Under the pieces are notes generated by a model. The model did not search any database and was not told the DNA's origin. It worked only from the letters and a program-made list of their open reading frames with translations. From assembly GCA_948971535.1 (NCBI GenBank), contig CARFEX010000021.1, positions 1-10,346 on the forward strand: DNA of 10,346 nucleotides, read 5' to 3'. Made by a program: the position numbers and the translations under genes. Shown here piece after piece: positions 1 to 6,803 of the stretch; position 1 is the stretch's first letter, and each line of letters opens with the position of its first letter. This stretch comes from an uncultured Eubacteriales bacterium (GTDB taxonomy: Bacteria; Bacillota; Clostridia; Christensenellales; UBA1242).

Positions 1-177
1 GTAATTGCTGGAAGCCAGATAATTGTTGTAAAGCGAATTCACTTTCTAGCTACATCAGGGAACATGGATTTAAATAATTGCTACATTAAAAAGCAAAATC
101 TATTATTAGTTGATGTCGTGTTTGATGACCTACGTCAGTGGTTTAATGAAGGTTTAATTTATCAAAGAATAGCATAA
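1..177 (+). CDS. Possible 3' end of an unidentified gene
   Basis: Frame 1 is open from the first base to a TAA at 175-177, giving the last 58 residues of a possible protein that ends LIYQRIA. I do not recognise the family, and no catalytic motif, membrane segment or repeat is visible. Two observations favour coding. Fifty-eight stop-free codons are unlikely by chance in DNA this AT-rich. By hand count, G+C is clearly higher at codon position 1 (about 27 of 58) than at positions 2 and 3 (about 14 and 15). Against it, the stop lies only about 25 bases before the T-box antiterminator, so the frame covers the space where the upstream T-box stems should lie. The peptide is also poor in Glu compared with its neighbours. 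It could be a chance reading frame through a structured leader. Confidence 0.4.
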   Translation, partial: VIAGSQIIVVKRIHFLATSGNMDLNNCYIKKQNLLLVDVVFDDLRQWFNEGLIYQRIA

Positions 178-260
178 TTATATTTGGTAAGTTAGATAAA
201 TTTAGGTGGTATCACGAAATGCTCTCTTTCGTCCTAAAACTTTGGGAAAGAGGGCTTTTT
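156..260 (+). promoter_or_regulatory. T-box riboswitch (antiterminator core), probably sensing tRNA-Phe
   Basis: The core is a textbook T-box antiterminator. TTTAGG (201-206) pairs with CCTAAA (233-238). A 7-base bulge TGGTATC (207-213) matches the family's UGGNACC pattern except for one base. ACGAAA (214-219) then pairs with TTTCGT (227-232). The first four bulge bases, UGGU, complement an ACCA tRNA 3' end, as expected for tRNA-Phe with discriminator A. The antiterminator competes with the hairpin at 221-255. An 8-base inverted repeat, AATTTATC (156-163) with GATAAATT (195-202), may be stem III. I could not identify stem I: no clear AGTA motif is seen, though GAATTCAC at 35-42 would contain a UUC codon. 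In the family, uncharged tRNA stabilises the antiterminator and lets transcription continue, here into pheS. The antiterminator is secure; the upstream part is not resolved. Confidence 0.88.
221..260 (+). terminator. T-box regulated intrinsic terminator
   Basis: GCTCTCTTTC (221-230) pairs with GAAAGAGGGC (246-255) in a 10-bp stem with one G-U pair. CC (233-234) with GG (244-245) can extend it above a small bulge. A T-run (256-260, continuing AT-rich) follows. Bases 227-238 are shared with the antiterminator, so the two folds exclude each other. Confidence 0.88.
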
Positions 261-292
261 AATTTTTTATTATTTGTAAAAAAGGAGAAAAA

Positions 293-1312
293 ATGGAACA
301 AGAACTTTATAATATTAAAGAAAATGCACTAAAAGAAATAAATGATGTGCAAGACAAAAAGCTTTTAGCTGAAATAAAAGTTAAATATCTAGGCAAACAG
401 GGTGAGCTTACTGCAATTTTGCGTAATATGAGGAATATTGCACCTGAAGATAGACCTAAAATGGGAGCTATAGTAAACGAAGTGAGAAATGCCCTTGAAG
501 AAGCATTTTATTCTAAAGAGGACATTTTTGCTAAACAAGAGCTTGAGGAAAAGTTGCAAAGTGAAAAAGTTGACATAACAGAACCTAGTAAAGGAATAAG
601 AAAGGGTAGTTTACACCCAATTCCTTCAGTGCTTGATAAGTTCATTGATATATGCGTTAGTATGGGATTTACTGTTGTTGAAGGGCCTGAAGTTGAATCA
701 GATTATTACAATTTCGAGTCTATGAATACACCAAAAAATCACCCAGCAAGGGATATGCAAGATTCTTTCTATATCACAGAAAACATCTTGCTTAGAACTC
801 AGACATCAGCCGTTCAAGGTCGTGAGCTTGAAACAAGAAAACCGCCTTTCAAAATAGTTGTTCCTGGCAGAACTTATAGAAATGATAGCGACTCAACACA
901 TTCGCCAATGTTCCACCAAATGGAAGGTCTTGTTGTTGACGAAAATGTTTCTATGGCAGACCTTAAAATTATGCTCTCAGAGATGATGAAAAGGCTTTAT
1001 GGCGAGAATACCAAAATTAGATTCCGTCCTTCATACTTTCCGTTCACAGAGCCTAGTATTGAGGTGGATGTTTCTTGTCCAAACTGCGCCGGAAATGGTT
1101 GCAAAACTTGTAAGGGTACAGGGTTTCTAGAAATTCTCGGTGCGGGTGTAGTAAATCCTAAAGTGCTTGAAATAGCAGGAATAGACAGCAAAAAATATCG
1201 TGGGTTTGCTTTCGGTATGGGAATTGAAAGAACGTCAATGGTGCTAAACAGCATATCAGATTTAAGACCAATGTTTAAGAATGATGCACGTTTTTTGAAT
1301 CAAATGAAATAG
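293..1312 (+). CDS. pheS: Phenylalanine--tRNA ligase alpha subunit
   Basis: This is the catalytic alpha subunit of the heterotetrameric class II phenylalanyl-tRNA synthetase, which activates Phe and charges tRNA-Phe in the cytoplasm. The 339 residues match the usual bacterial length. Residues 1-90 are the charged, helical N-terminal arm that contacts tRNA. The catalytic domain shows HPARDMQDSFY (150-160), the motif 2 region around PGRTYRNDSDSTHSP (191-205), FRPSYFPFTEPS (244-255) and motif 3 GMGIER (308-313). Four cysteines (262, 265, 270, 273) form a CxxC-x4-CxxC knuckle, a variant I know from Firmicute PheS proteins. The start is set by a strong AAAGGAG at 279-285. It is the first gene after the T-box, which should regulate it. 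Its TAG stop overlaps the ribosome site of the next gene. The assignment is secure. Confidence 0.98.
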   Translation: MEQELYNIKENALKEINDVQDKKLLAEIKVKYLGKQGELTAILRNMRNIAPEDRPKMGAIVNEVRNALEEAFYSKEDIFAKQELEEKLQSEKVDITEPSKGIRKGSLHPIPSVLDKFIDICVSMGFTVVEGPEVESDYYNFESMNTPKNHPARDMQDSFYITENILLRTQTSAVQGRELETRKPPFKIVVPGRTYRNDSDSTHSPMFHQMEGLVVDENVSMADLKIMLSEMMKRLYGENTKIRFRPSYFPFTEPSIEVDVSCPNCAGNGCKTCKGTGFLEILGAGVVNPKVLEIAGIDSKKYRGFAFGMGIERTSMVLNSISDLRPMFKNDARFLNQMK

Positions 1313-1324
1313 GAGAAAATAATT

Positions 1325-1681
1325 ATGACAGAAAAACAAAATAAATGGAAAGAAGCTTTAAAAAAAGTTGGAAAAGGTGTCTTGAAATATGGTTTGCCTG
1401 CGGCTGCTCTAGCTGGACAAACCTATTTGGCTGTTAAGTATCCGATAACCCTTTGTATAACAGTTTGGGGAGAGTTTTTGGGTACTGCATGGTTTATACT
1501 TCGTGCAATGGATAAATACACAGCGAAAAAAGAACAAGAAGATTTAGAAGTTATGCACACTATAGCAAGAAAAACAGCCCGAGATGTTGATGATACAGGA
1601 ACAATAATTCAAAGAGCTAAAAAAGTTCTGAAAGAAACGACAGGAGAAGAATTTAATGTTGCTGAAATCTTGCAAAGATAG
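1325..1681 (+). CDS. Small hydrophobic protein of unknown function between pheS and pheT
   Basis: This 118-residue protein is not recognised. Residues 1-21 are basic and amphipathic (many Lys). Residues 23-37 and 40-61 are hydrophobic, with GLPAAALAG, a Tyr/Pro break at 39-40, then an aromatic stretch with Trp48 and Trp56. This could form one membrane helix, or a tight two-helix hairpin. Residues 62-118 are soluble and strongly charged, probably helical. There is no signal-peptidase site, metal motif or known enzyme signature. A good Shine-Dalgarno, AGGAGAA at 1311-1317, overlaps the pheS stop, and AGGAGG (1690-1695) of pheT follows its own stop closely. It is therefore embedded in the operon and translated with its neighbours. 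Codon use resembles theirs, so recent transfer is not indicated. pheS and pheT are usually adjacent, which makes the insertion notable. A holin-like or membrane-anchor role is possible but unsupported. Confidence 0.85.
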   Translation: MTEKQNKWKEALKKVGKGVLKYGLPAAALAGQTYLAVKYPITLCITVWGEFLGTAWFILRAMDKYTAKKEQEDLEVMHTIARKTARDVDDTGTIIQRAKKVLKETTGEEFNVAEILQR

Positions 1682-1700
1682 GTAAGGATAGGAGGAAGAA

Positions 1701-4100
1701 ATGAAAATCACTTATAATTGGCTAAAAGATTTTGTAGATATAGATGTTTCGCCTGAGGAAATTGCTAAGAAACTTACAAGTGCAGGTATGGAAGTTGAAG
1801 AGATAGTTTATCAAAATGAGCATCTCCACCATGTAGTTGTAGGAAAAATTTTGAAAATTGAAAGACATCCTCAAGCTGACAAATTGGTTGTTTGCCAAGT
1901 TGATATTGGTGACAAAGTTACTCAAATTATTACAGCTGCCACAAATGTTTTTGAGGGTGCGGTTGTCCCTGTTTCTTTGCCGGGAGCTGACCTTGTAAAT
2001 GGCGTAAAGATACAAGCATCAAAACTACGTGGAGTTGAATCAAACGGAATGTTTTGTTCTGGTCAAGAACTTGGAATAGATGAAAATTATTATGAAGGTG
2101 CTGGTGTTGACGGAATCTTAATATTGCCTCAAGATATGAAAATAGGACAATCTATTGAAAAAGCACTTATGCTAGATGATGTTGTTTTTGACGTTGGAGT
2201 TACTCCAAATAGAGCAGATTGTATGAGTGTAATTGGTCTTGCAAGAGAAGTTTGTGCAATCCTTGGCAAACCAATGAAAAAGGTAAACTTAAACTTTCCT
2301 ATAGATATATATTCTAAAGATACTGTTAGAAATTATGTTAATGTTGAAGTTCAAACTCCAAATTGCTATCGATATATGATGAGTGCGGTAACAGATGTAA
2401 AAATCGAACGTTCTCCACTTTGGATGAGAGCAAGGCTTAATGCGGTTGGAATTAAAACTATAAACACTATGGTTGATATTACAAATTATGTGCTTATAGA
2501 AATGGGACAGCCTCTTCATGCTTTTGACCAAAGCCTAATTGGTGGACAAAAAATTGTAGTTAGACAAGCTGTAAATGGAGAGAATATAGAAGCTCTTAAT
2601 CACAATTCATACACTCTTGACAGCGAAACTATGGTAATAGCTGATGACAATAAACCACTTGTTATTGCTGGTGTAATTGGGGGTATGAACTCTTGTGTAA
2701 ATTCTAATACAAAGGTTGCTTTATTTGAAGGTGCTATCTTTGACTTAAAAAACATAAGGGTAACAAGCCGTAAAATTGGCGTAAGAACTGACTCTTCAGC
2801 ACGTTATGAAAAGGGTGTGAATGTTGCAAATGCGGAAGTGGGTTTATGTCGTGCGCTTCATTTAGTTTCAAAAATAGGATGCGGTAAAATTGTAAGAGGA
2901 ATTATCGATATTGCATCAAAAACAAATGATTATCGCAATATTACAGGTTCTGTTAAGGCTATAAATGCAATTTTAGGTATTGAAATACCTGTTGAAAAAA
3001 TGAAAGCTATACTTGATAACCTTGGGATTGAAACAAGTGTGATTGGTGATAAACTTAATTGCAAAGTTCCTCCATATAGAGAAGATATTGAAAATAATAA
3101 TGACCTTGCGGAAGAGATTATTAGGCTTTATGGTTATGATGTATATGATAAAATAGATTATGCTCTTTTTGAAAATGCAAAAGTGACAGAAGGGGAAAAT
3201 CATCCTCGAATAGCACTTGAAAAAATTATGCGTAATATACTTGTGGACTATGGTTTTAATGAAACTATCAATTACTCAATTTGTCCATCTAATATAGCTG
3301 AAAAGCTTTTAATAGACGATGAACGAAAAAATATTATCAGAATTTCAAATCCGATTAGCGAAGAAATTTCCTGCCTTAGAACTTCAATGGCTCACTCTAT
3401 GTTTTCATTATTGAATTATAATGTGAGTGTAGGTAACAAAGATATTCGTATGTTTGAGTGTGGACGAGTTTATCTACCAAAAGAACTTCCACTTAAAGAA
3501 CTTCCTGTTGAGAAATGCAAACTTGCAATGGTTATTTTAGAAAATGGCTTTGATTTCTTCTCGCTAAAAGGTATTATAGAAAGGTTATTGTCTTCTACAT
3601 CGGTTGAATATAAAATTGTTCGCTCAAAAGAACCATATTTGCATCCTGGTATCTCTGCTGATATTTATGCTGGTGAAGATAAAATAGGTTCGTTTGGTCA
3701 AGTTCATCCAGTAGTAGCAAAAAATTATGAAATAAGTGAAAAGGCATTGTATGCTGAACTCGATACTGATTTTTTATCAAAACTGTCAATAAAAAGATAT
3801 AATGTTAAGCCAGTTCCAAAATTTCCGATAGTGGAACGTGATTTGGCACTTGTTGTAGATGAAGATAAGACTGTGGAAGAACTTTCTCAAGCTATAAAAT
3901 CTGCTTGTGGAAAATTGTTTTATGATGTCAAATTATTTGATATATATAGAAGTGAAAATCTTGGTGAGAATAAGAAGAGTCTTGCTTTTAATATAAAATT
4001 ATCAGATGAGAATAAAACTTTAACAGAAGAAGAGGTTTCTCAAATTATAAATAAAGTTTTGAAAGCTTTATCGTTTAGATTTGGGGCGAGTTTAAGATGA
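1701..4100 (+). CDS. pheT: Phenylalanine--tRNA ligase beta subunit
   Basis: This is the beta subunit of phenylalanyl-tRNA synthetase. It binds tRNA, edits mischarged Tyr-tRNA-Phe and completes the alpha2-beta2 enzyme. At 799 residues it is full length for the bacterial long form. In order: an EMAP/OB-fold tRNA-binding domain at about 40-155 (VGKILKIERHPQADKL at 47-62); the B3/B4 editing domain at about 210-385 (MVDITNYVLIEMGQPLHAFD, 257-276); a B5 domain at about 405-480; a catalytic-like core at about 490-690 (SNPISEEISCLRTSM, 549-563); and the C-terminal anticodon-binding ferredoxin-fold (FDX-ACB) domain at about 704-799, with KFPIVERDLALVVDED. AGGAGG lies 6 bases before ATG. The TGA overlaps the start of the next gene (ATGA), which suggests translational coupling. 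Confidence 0.98.
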   Translation: MKITYNWLKDFVDIDVSPEEIAKKLTSAGMEVEEIVYQNEHLHHVVVGKILKIERHPQADKLVVCQVDIGDKVTQIITAATNVFEGAVVPVSLPGADLVNGVKIQASKLRGVESNGMFCSGQELGIDENYYEGAGVDGILILPQDMKIGQSIEKALMLDDVVFDVGVTPNRADCMSVIGLAREVCAILGKPMKKVNLNFPIDIYSKDTVRNYVNVEVQTPNCYRYMMSAVTDVKIERSPLWMRARLNAVGIKTINTMVDITNYVLIEMGQPLHAFDQSLIGGQKIVVRQAVNGENIEALNHNSYTLDSETMVIADDNKPLVIAGVIGGMNSCVNSNTKVALFEGAIFDLKNIRVTSRKIGVRTDSSARYEKGVNVANAEVGLCRALHLVSKIGCGKIVRGIIDIASKTNDYRNITGSVKAINAILGIEIPVEKMKAILDNLGIETSVIGDKLNCKVPPYREDIENNNDLAEEIIRLYGYDVYDKIDYALFENAKVTEGENHPRIALEKIMRNILVDYGFNETINYSICPSNIAEKLLIDDERKNIIRISNPISEEISCLRTSMAHSMFSLLNYNVSVGNKDIRMFECGRVYLPKELPLKELPVEKCKLAMVILENGFDFFSLKGIIERLLSSTSVEYKIVRSKEPYLHPGISADIYAGEDKIGSFGQVHPVVAKNYEISEKALYAELDTDFLSKLSIKRYNVKPVPKFPIVERDLALVVDEDKTVEELSQAIKSACGKLFYDVKLFDIYRSENLGENKKSLAFNIKLSDENKTLTEEEVSQIINKVLKALSFRFGASLR

Positions 4101-5212
4101 TTTATCTTGATAATGCTGCAACAACAAAGATGTTTGAAAGTAGTGCAAGGGTTTATACAAATTATGCTTGTACTAACTTTTTCAATCCTTCTGCAAATTA
4201 TGCAAAAGCGGTAGAAATTTCAAAAGCACTTGATGAGGCAAGGGTTTCTATAAAAGAAAAACTAAAAGTTTCAAATGGAGATATAATTTTTACAAGCGGT
4301 GCAACAGAAAGTAATAATCTGGCACTTCGAGGCAGTTTGCGTAGTGGTAAATGGGAATATATTTTTTCTGTTGGGGAACATCCAAGTGTTTATAATGTGG
4401 CAAAGGAACTTGAAAGAGAAGGGTATATAGTTCATTTTCTTTCTCTACAATCAAATGGAGAGGTGAATTATGAAGAGCTTTCAAAGCTTTTAAATTCAAA
4501 AACTCGTTATATTTCACTCATGCATGTTAGCAATGAAACAGGAGCTATCAATGATATAAAAAGAGTTTCTCTCCTTCGTGATAAACTAGCTCCAAAAGCT
4601 CTTTTGCATGTTGATGGAGTTCAAGCGTTTTGCAAAATAGATTTTTCTTTAAAGGAACTTGGTGCTGATTTATATACTATCTCTGCACATAAGTTTCATG
4701 GTCCAAAAGGTGTTGGTGCGCTCTATGTAAAAAATAAAGACTCTCTTAAGAACATAGTTTTTGGCGGTGGTCAAGAAGGTGGACTGCGTTCTGGTACAGA
4801 AAATGTGGCTGGAATTATGGCTATGGTGGATGCTATAAAACATATTGATGTTATAAAAAATTATAATCATGTATTAAAACTTAACAAGATTTTCAAAGAA
4901 GTTATAGCTGGCAAAACAGGTATAAGTTTTATTGAAACTCAAAGTCCATATATTATTAGCTTGTCATTTGAAGGTGTAAATGGAGAAACTTTAATGAGAG
5001 CTCTTCAAGATGATGTTATCGTTGGCATGGGCAGTGCTTGTAGTACCAAAAAAGCAGGTAATAGAATTTTAGAAAATATGGGATATAAAAGTGAAAAAAT
5101 AAAATCATCTATCAGGGTCTCCTTTTCAGAAGATTTGACTGAAGATGAGGTAAAATCTGCTGGTAAGAAGATTTTACAAGTTTATAAGTATGTATGGGAG
5201 AAAGTGAAATGA
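4097..5212 (+). CDS. Cysteine desulfurase (NifS/IscS family), probable sulfur donor to ThiI
   Basis: This is a PLP-dependent class V aminotransferase-fold enzyme that converts cysteine to alanine and carries a persulfide on its active-site cysteine. The 371-residue sequence has DNAATT (5-10), SGATESNN (67-74), His95 (PLP-stacking position), NET at 146-148, HVDGVQAF (171-178), the PLP lysine in SAHKFHGPKG (Lys199), a GGGQEGGLRSGTEN block (223-236) and the catalytic Cys315 in GSACSTKKAGN. It overlaps pheT by 4 bases and thiI by 4 bases. This placement matches the dedicated desulfurase-ThiI pair known in Bacillus subtilis (NifZ with ThiI), so sulfur delivery for tRNA 4-thiouridine is the likely job rather than general iron-sulfur assembly. 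No iscU or iscR gene is adjacent. Family assignment is secure; partner specificity is inferred from context, so no symbol is given. Confidence 0.95.
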   Translation: MIYLDNAATTKMFESSARVYTNYACTNFFNPSANYAKAVEISKALDEARVSIKEKLKVSNGDIIFTSGATESNNLALRGSLRSGKWEYIFSVGEHPSVYNVAKELEREGYIVHFLSLQSNGEVNYEELSKLLNSKTRYISLMHVSNETGAINDIKRVSLLRDKLAPKALLHVDGVQAFCKIDFSLKELGADLYTISAHKFHGPKGVGALYVKNKDSLKNIVFGGGQEGGLRSGTENVAGIMAMVDAIKHIDVIKNYNHVLKLNKIFKEVIAGKTGISFIETQSPYIISLSFEGVNGETLMRALQDDVIVGMGSACSTKKAGNRILENMGYKSEKIKSSIRVSFSEDLTEDEVKSAGKKILQVYKYVWEKVK

Positions 5213-6369
5213 AGGTTCTTCTTTTGAGATTTGGAGAATTGTATCTTAAGGGTAATAATAGAGATGTGTTTGAGCGAAATTTGATAGCTAAAATAAAAGA
5301 AAAATTGTGTGGTGAAAAATTTAAATTTTCTAAAACATTTGGTCGCTATGTTATTTCTGAATATGAACAAGATAGAGAAAATGAAATTGTGCAAAAACTT
5401 AAACAGGTTTTTGGTCTTTATAGTTTAAGTCGTGCTAGTGAGATAGATGCAAATGTGGAAGCTATTGAGAATGAGGTAAAGAAACTAAGTATAGGAAATA
5501 AGAGCTTTAAAGTTGCAGTAAAACGTGCTGATAAAAATTTTACGATGTCATCTATGGAATTTGCTTCTTATTTAGGTGGAGTTGTTCTAGAAAACAATAA
5601 AGACTCAAATGTTGACTTGTATAATCCTGATATTATGATAAATGTTGATATTAGGCTCAATAATAAAGCATATCTTTATACCGAAGTTGAAAAATGTCAA
5701 GGAGGACTTCCTCTTGGAAGTGCAGGAAAAGGTTTGCTTCTTTTATCTGGTGGTATTGATAGCCCTGTTGCTGGTTATTTGATAGCTAAACGTGGTCTTG
5801 AAATTGAGGCGCTTCATTTTCATTCCTATCCTTATACTTCTGAAAGGGCTAAGGAGAAGGTTATCTCTTTGGCTGAAAAATTGACGGACTATGTTGGTGA
5901 TATAAAATTGCATGTGATTTCATTTACTAAAATACAAGAAGCGATACATGTGAATTGTCAAAGCGAATTTATGATAACTATAATGCGTAGAATTATGATG
6001 CGTATAGCTGAAAGGATTTGTGAAAAGTATGAGCTTGGTGCTATTGTAACTGGGGAGAGTTTAGGCCAAGTTGCTAGTCAGACGATGCAAAGTATGACTG
6101 TGACAGGAAGTGTTATAATTGAAAAACCTATTTTTAGACCTTGTATAGCTATGGATAAAGAAGAGATAATGGCTGTTGCAAAATCGATTGATACTTATAA
6201 AACTTCAATTTTGCCTTATGAAGATTGTTGTACAGTTTTCCTGCCAAAAAATCCAGTTATTAGACCAACTGTTAAAAAAGCTGAAAGGGAAGAGTCTCGT
6301 TTGGATATAGAAACTCTAATTAATCAAGCCCTTGAAAATGAGGAAATTTTGGAAATTAAAAGAAAGTAA
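5209..6369 (+). CDS. thiI: tRNA 4-thiouridine synthase ThiI (no rhodanese domain)
   Basis: ThiI adenylates U8 of tRNA with ATP and replaces the oxygen with sulfur. I place the start at ATG 5209, giving 386 residues beginning MKVLLLRFGELYLKG. This keeps the 4-base ATGA overlap with the upstream stop and leaves GGGAG (5196-5200) as ribosome site. An in-frame ATG at 5194 would add five residues and destroy that spacing. Domains: N-terminal ferredoxin-like region at about 1-60, THUMP at about 60-165, then the PP-loop pyrophosphatase domain with SGGIDSPVA (180-188) and TGESLGQVASQT (281-292). EDCCTVFLPKNP (338-349) lies near the C-terminal end. The C-terminal rhodanese domain of E. coli ThiI is absent, as is usual in Firmicutes, so persulfide must reach the core directly from the upstream desulfurase. 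A thiamine-pathway role is less likely without rhodanese. Confidence 0.96.
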   Translation: MKVLLLRFGELYLKGNNRDVFERNLIAKIKEKLCGEKFKFSKTFGRYVISEYEQDRENEIVQKLKQVFGLYSLSRASEIDANVEAIENEVKKLSIGNKSFKVAVKRADKNFTMSSMEFASYLGGVVLENNKDSNVDLYNPDIMINVDIRLNNKAYLYTEVEKCQGGLPLGSAGKGLLLLSGGIDSPVAGYLIAKRGLEIEALHFHSYPYTSERAKEKVISLAEKLTDYVGDIKLHVISFTKIQEAIHVNCQSEFMITIMRRIMMRIAERICEKYELGAIVTGESLGQVASQTMQSMTVTGSVIIEKPIFRPCIAMDKEEIMAVAKSIDTYKTSILPYEDCCTVFLPKNPVIRPTVKKAEREESRLDIETLINQALENEEILEIKRK

Positions 6370-6389
6370 TTAGTAGTGTTTAGGTTTGT

Positions 6390-6543
6390 GTGGCTAAAAG
6401 CTGGTTTTGGTTATTCAATTTGCCGAAAGCATTTTTGAAAACAAAATTGTTTTCAAAATCCAAATTGCGAATGCGATTTGGATGCGAGCTTAAGAAAAGC
6501 TCGCATGCTTTCGGCATCCTGTCGGAAACCCAAATTTGGCTAC
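6390..6543 (+). other. Nested inverted-repeat element with a near-perfect four-way junction fold
   Basis: The closing stem TGCCGAAAGCA (6421-6431) pairs with TGCTTTCGGCA (6506-6516). It encloses three abutting hairpins: 6433-6442 with 6449-6458 (10 bp, 6-base loop), 6459-6468 with 6473-6482 (10 bp including one G-U, loop GAAT) and 6483-6491 with 6497-6505 (9 bp, 5-base loop). Only T6432 is left over at the junction, and it can compete with T6483 for A6505. Outside this, GTGGCTAAA (6390-6398) pairs with TTTGGCTAC (6535-6543) through two G-U pairs, and GGTTTT (6403-6408) pairs with GAAACC (6525-6530). The element starts about 20 bases after thiI and ends before the operon terminator, so it should be transcribed. 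It is visibly richer in G+C than its surroundings. Candidate identities are a structured 3'-UTR RNA, an independent small RNA, or a palindromic mobile repeat (MITE- or REP-like). The base pairing is directly visible; the function is unknown. Confidence 0.75.
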
Positions 6544-6581
6544 TGCGATTAAATAGAATTAAATTATAAATTTTATAATTT

Positions 6582-6611
6582 AGGGTAGAGTGAATGCTCT
6601 ATCTTTTTTTT
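6582..6611 (+). terminator. Intrinsic terminator of the pheS-thiI operon
   Basis: GGTAGAG (6584-6590) pairs with CTCTATC (6597-6603) with one G-U pair and the loop TGAATG. Eight T residues follow (6604-6611). Immediately upstream, AAATTATAA (6561-6569) and TTATAATTT (6573-6581) form an all-AU hairpin that may stack on it or protect the 3' end. Confidence 0.88.
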
Positions 6612-6614
6612 GTG

Positions 6615-6643
6615 TAATTTAAAATGTTAAAACATTTAAATTA
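6615..6643. repeat. AT-rich near-perfect palindrome
   Basis: TAATTTAAAATGTT (6615-6628) and AACATTTAAATTA (6631-6643) are inverted repeats with a single extra A in the left arm and a 2-base centre. It lies just after the operon terminator and about 110 bases before the argR promoter. It could be a regulator-binding site, but it does not resemble the ARG box. The high AT content lowers its significance. Confidence 0.5.
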
Positions 6644-6729
6644 TATTACTTTATCAAAATGTATACTCATTTATAATTATAAAAACAAAATTTATAAAAT
6701 TTCATAAAATCAAATTTTAATAAAAAATC

Positions 6730-6747
6730 ACTGAATAAATATACAAA
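6730..6747 (+). promoter_or_regulatory. ARG-box-like operator 1 upstream of argR promoter
   Basis: TGAATAAATATACA (6732-6745) matches the ARG-box core TGAAT-WWWW-ATTCA at all but one position. It ends 8 bases before the -35 element. In the ArgR/AhrC family, hexameric repressor with bound arginine recognises pairs of such 18-base boxes, so autoregulation of argR is likely. Confidence 0.55.
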
Positions 6748-6753
6748 AAGCGC

Positions 6754-6782
6754 TTGCATATTTATAAAAAATGTTGTATAAT
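6754..6782 (+). promoter_or_regulatory. Sigma-A type promoter of argR
   Basis: TTGCAT (6754-6759) and a perfect TATAAT (6777-6782) are separated by exactly 17 bases. The upstream 80 bases are A/T-tract rich, resembling an UP element. Transcription should start near 6789, giving a leader of about 87 bases before argR. It probably also drives recN. Confidence 0.8.
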
Positions 6783-6803
6783 AATCAAAAATGCGTGAAT
6801 AAA

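Noticed and set aside
78..106. A sigma-A promoter (TTGCTA, 17 bases, TATTAT) for the pheS leader
   Set aside because: The -35 and -10 are only partial matches in AT-rich DNA inside a possible coding frame, and the resulting leader looks too short for a full T-box. Mentioned in a finding but not called.
1076..1114. The four-cysteine knuckle in PheS as a novel zinc domain
   Set aside because: A CxxC-x4-CxxC insertion at this place before the ILGAG motif is known in Firmicute PheS proteins, so it is ordinary here.
5194..5208. An upstream ATG start for thiI at 5194
   Set aside because: It adds five residues not typical of ThiI N-termini. The ATG at 5209 has GGGAG at a proper distance and gives the same 4-base overlap seen at the previous gene junction.
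6421..6516. A tRNA or tRNA-like gene, suggested by the cloverleaf shape
   Set aside because: The stem lengths (11, 10, 10, 9 bp), the 4-6 base loops, and the lack of a GTTCGA-type T-loop, a 7-base anticodon loop or a CCA-proximal pattern do not fit tRNA.
6390..6543. An integron attC site or CRISPR repeat
   Set aside because: There is no integrase or cas gene nearby, no attC core-site pattern, and the hairpins differ in sequence and are not regularly spaced repeats.
6644..6729. A small gene or second promoter in the AT-rich stretch before argR
   Set aside because: Stops occur in every frame and no paired -35/-10 elements stand out. It reads as an A/T-tract region that may act as an UP element.
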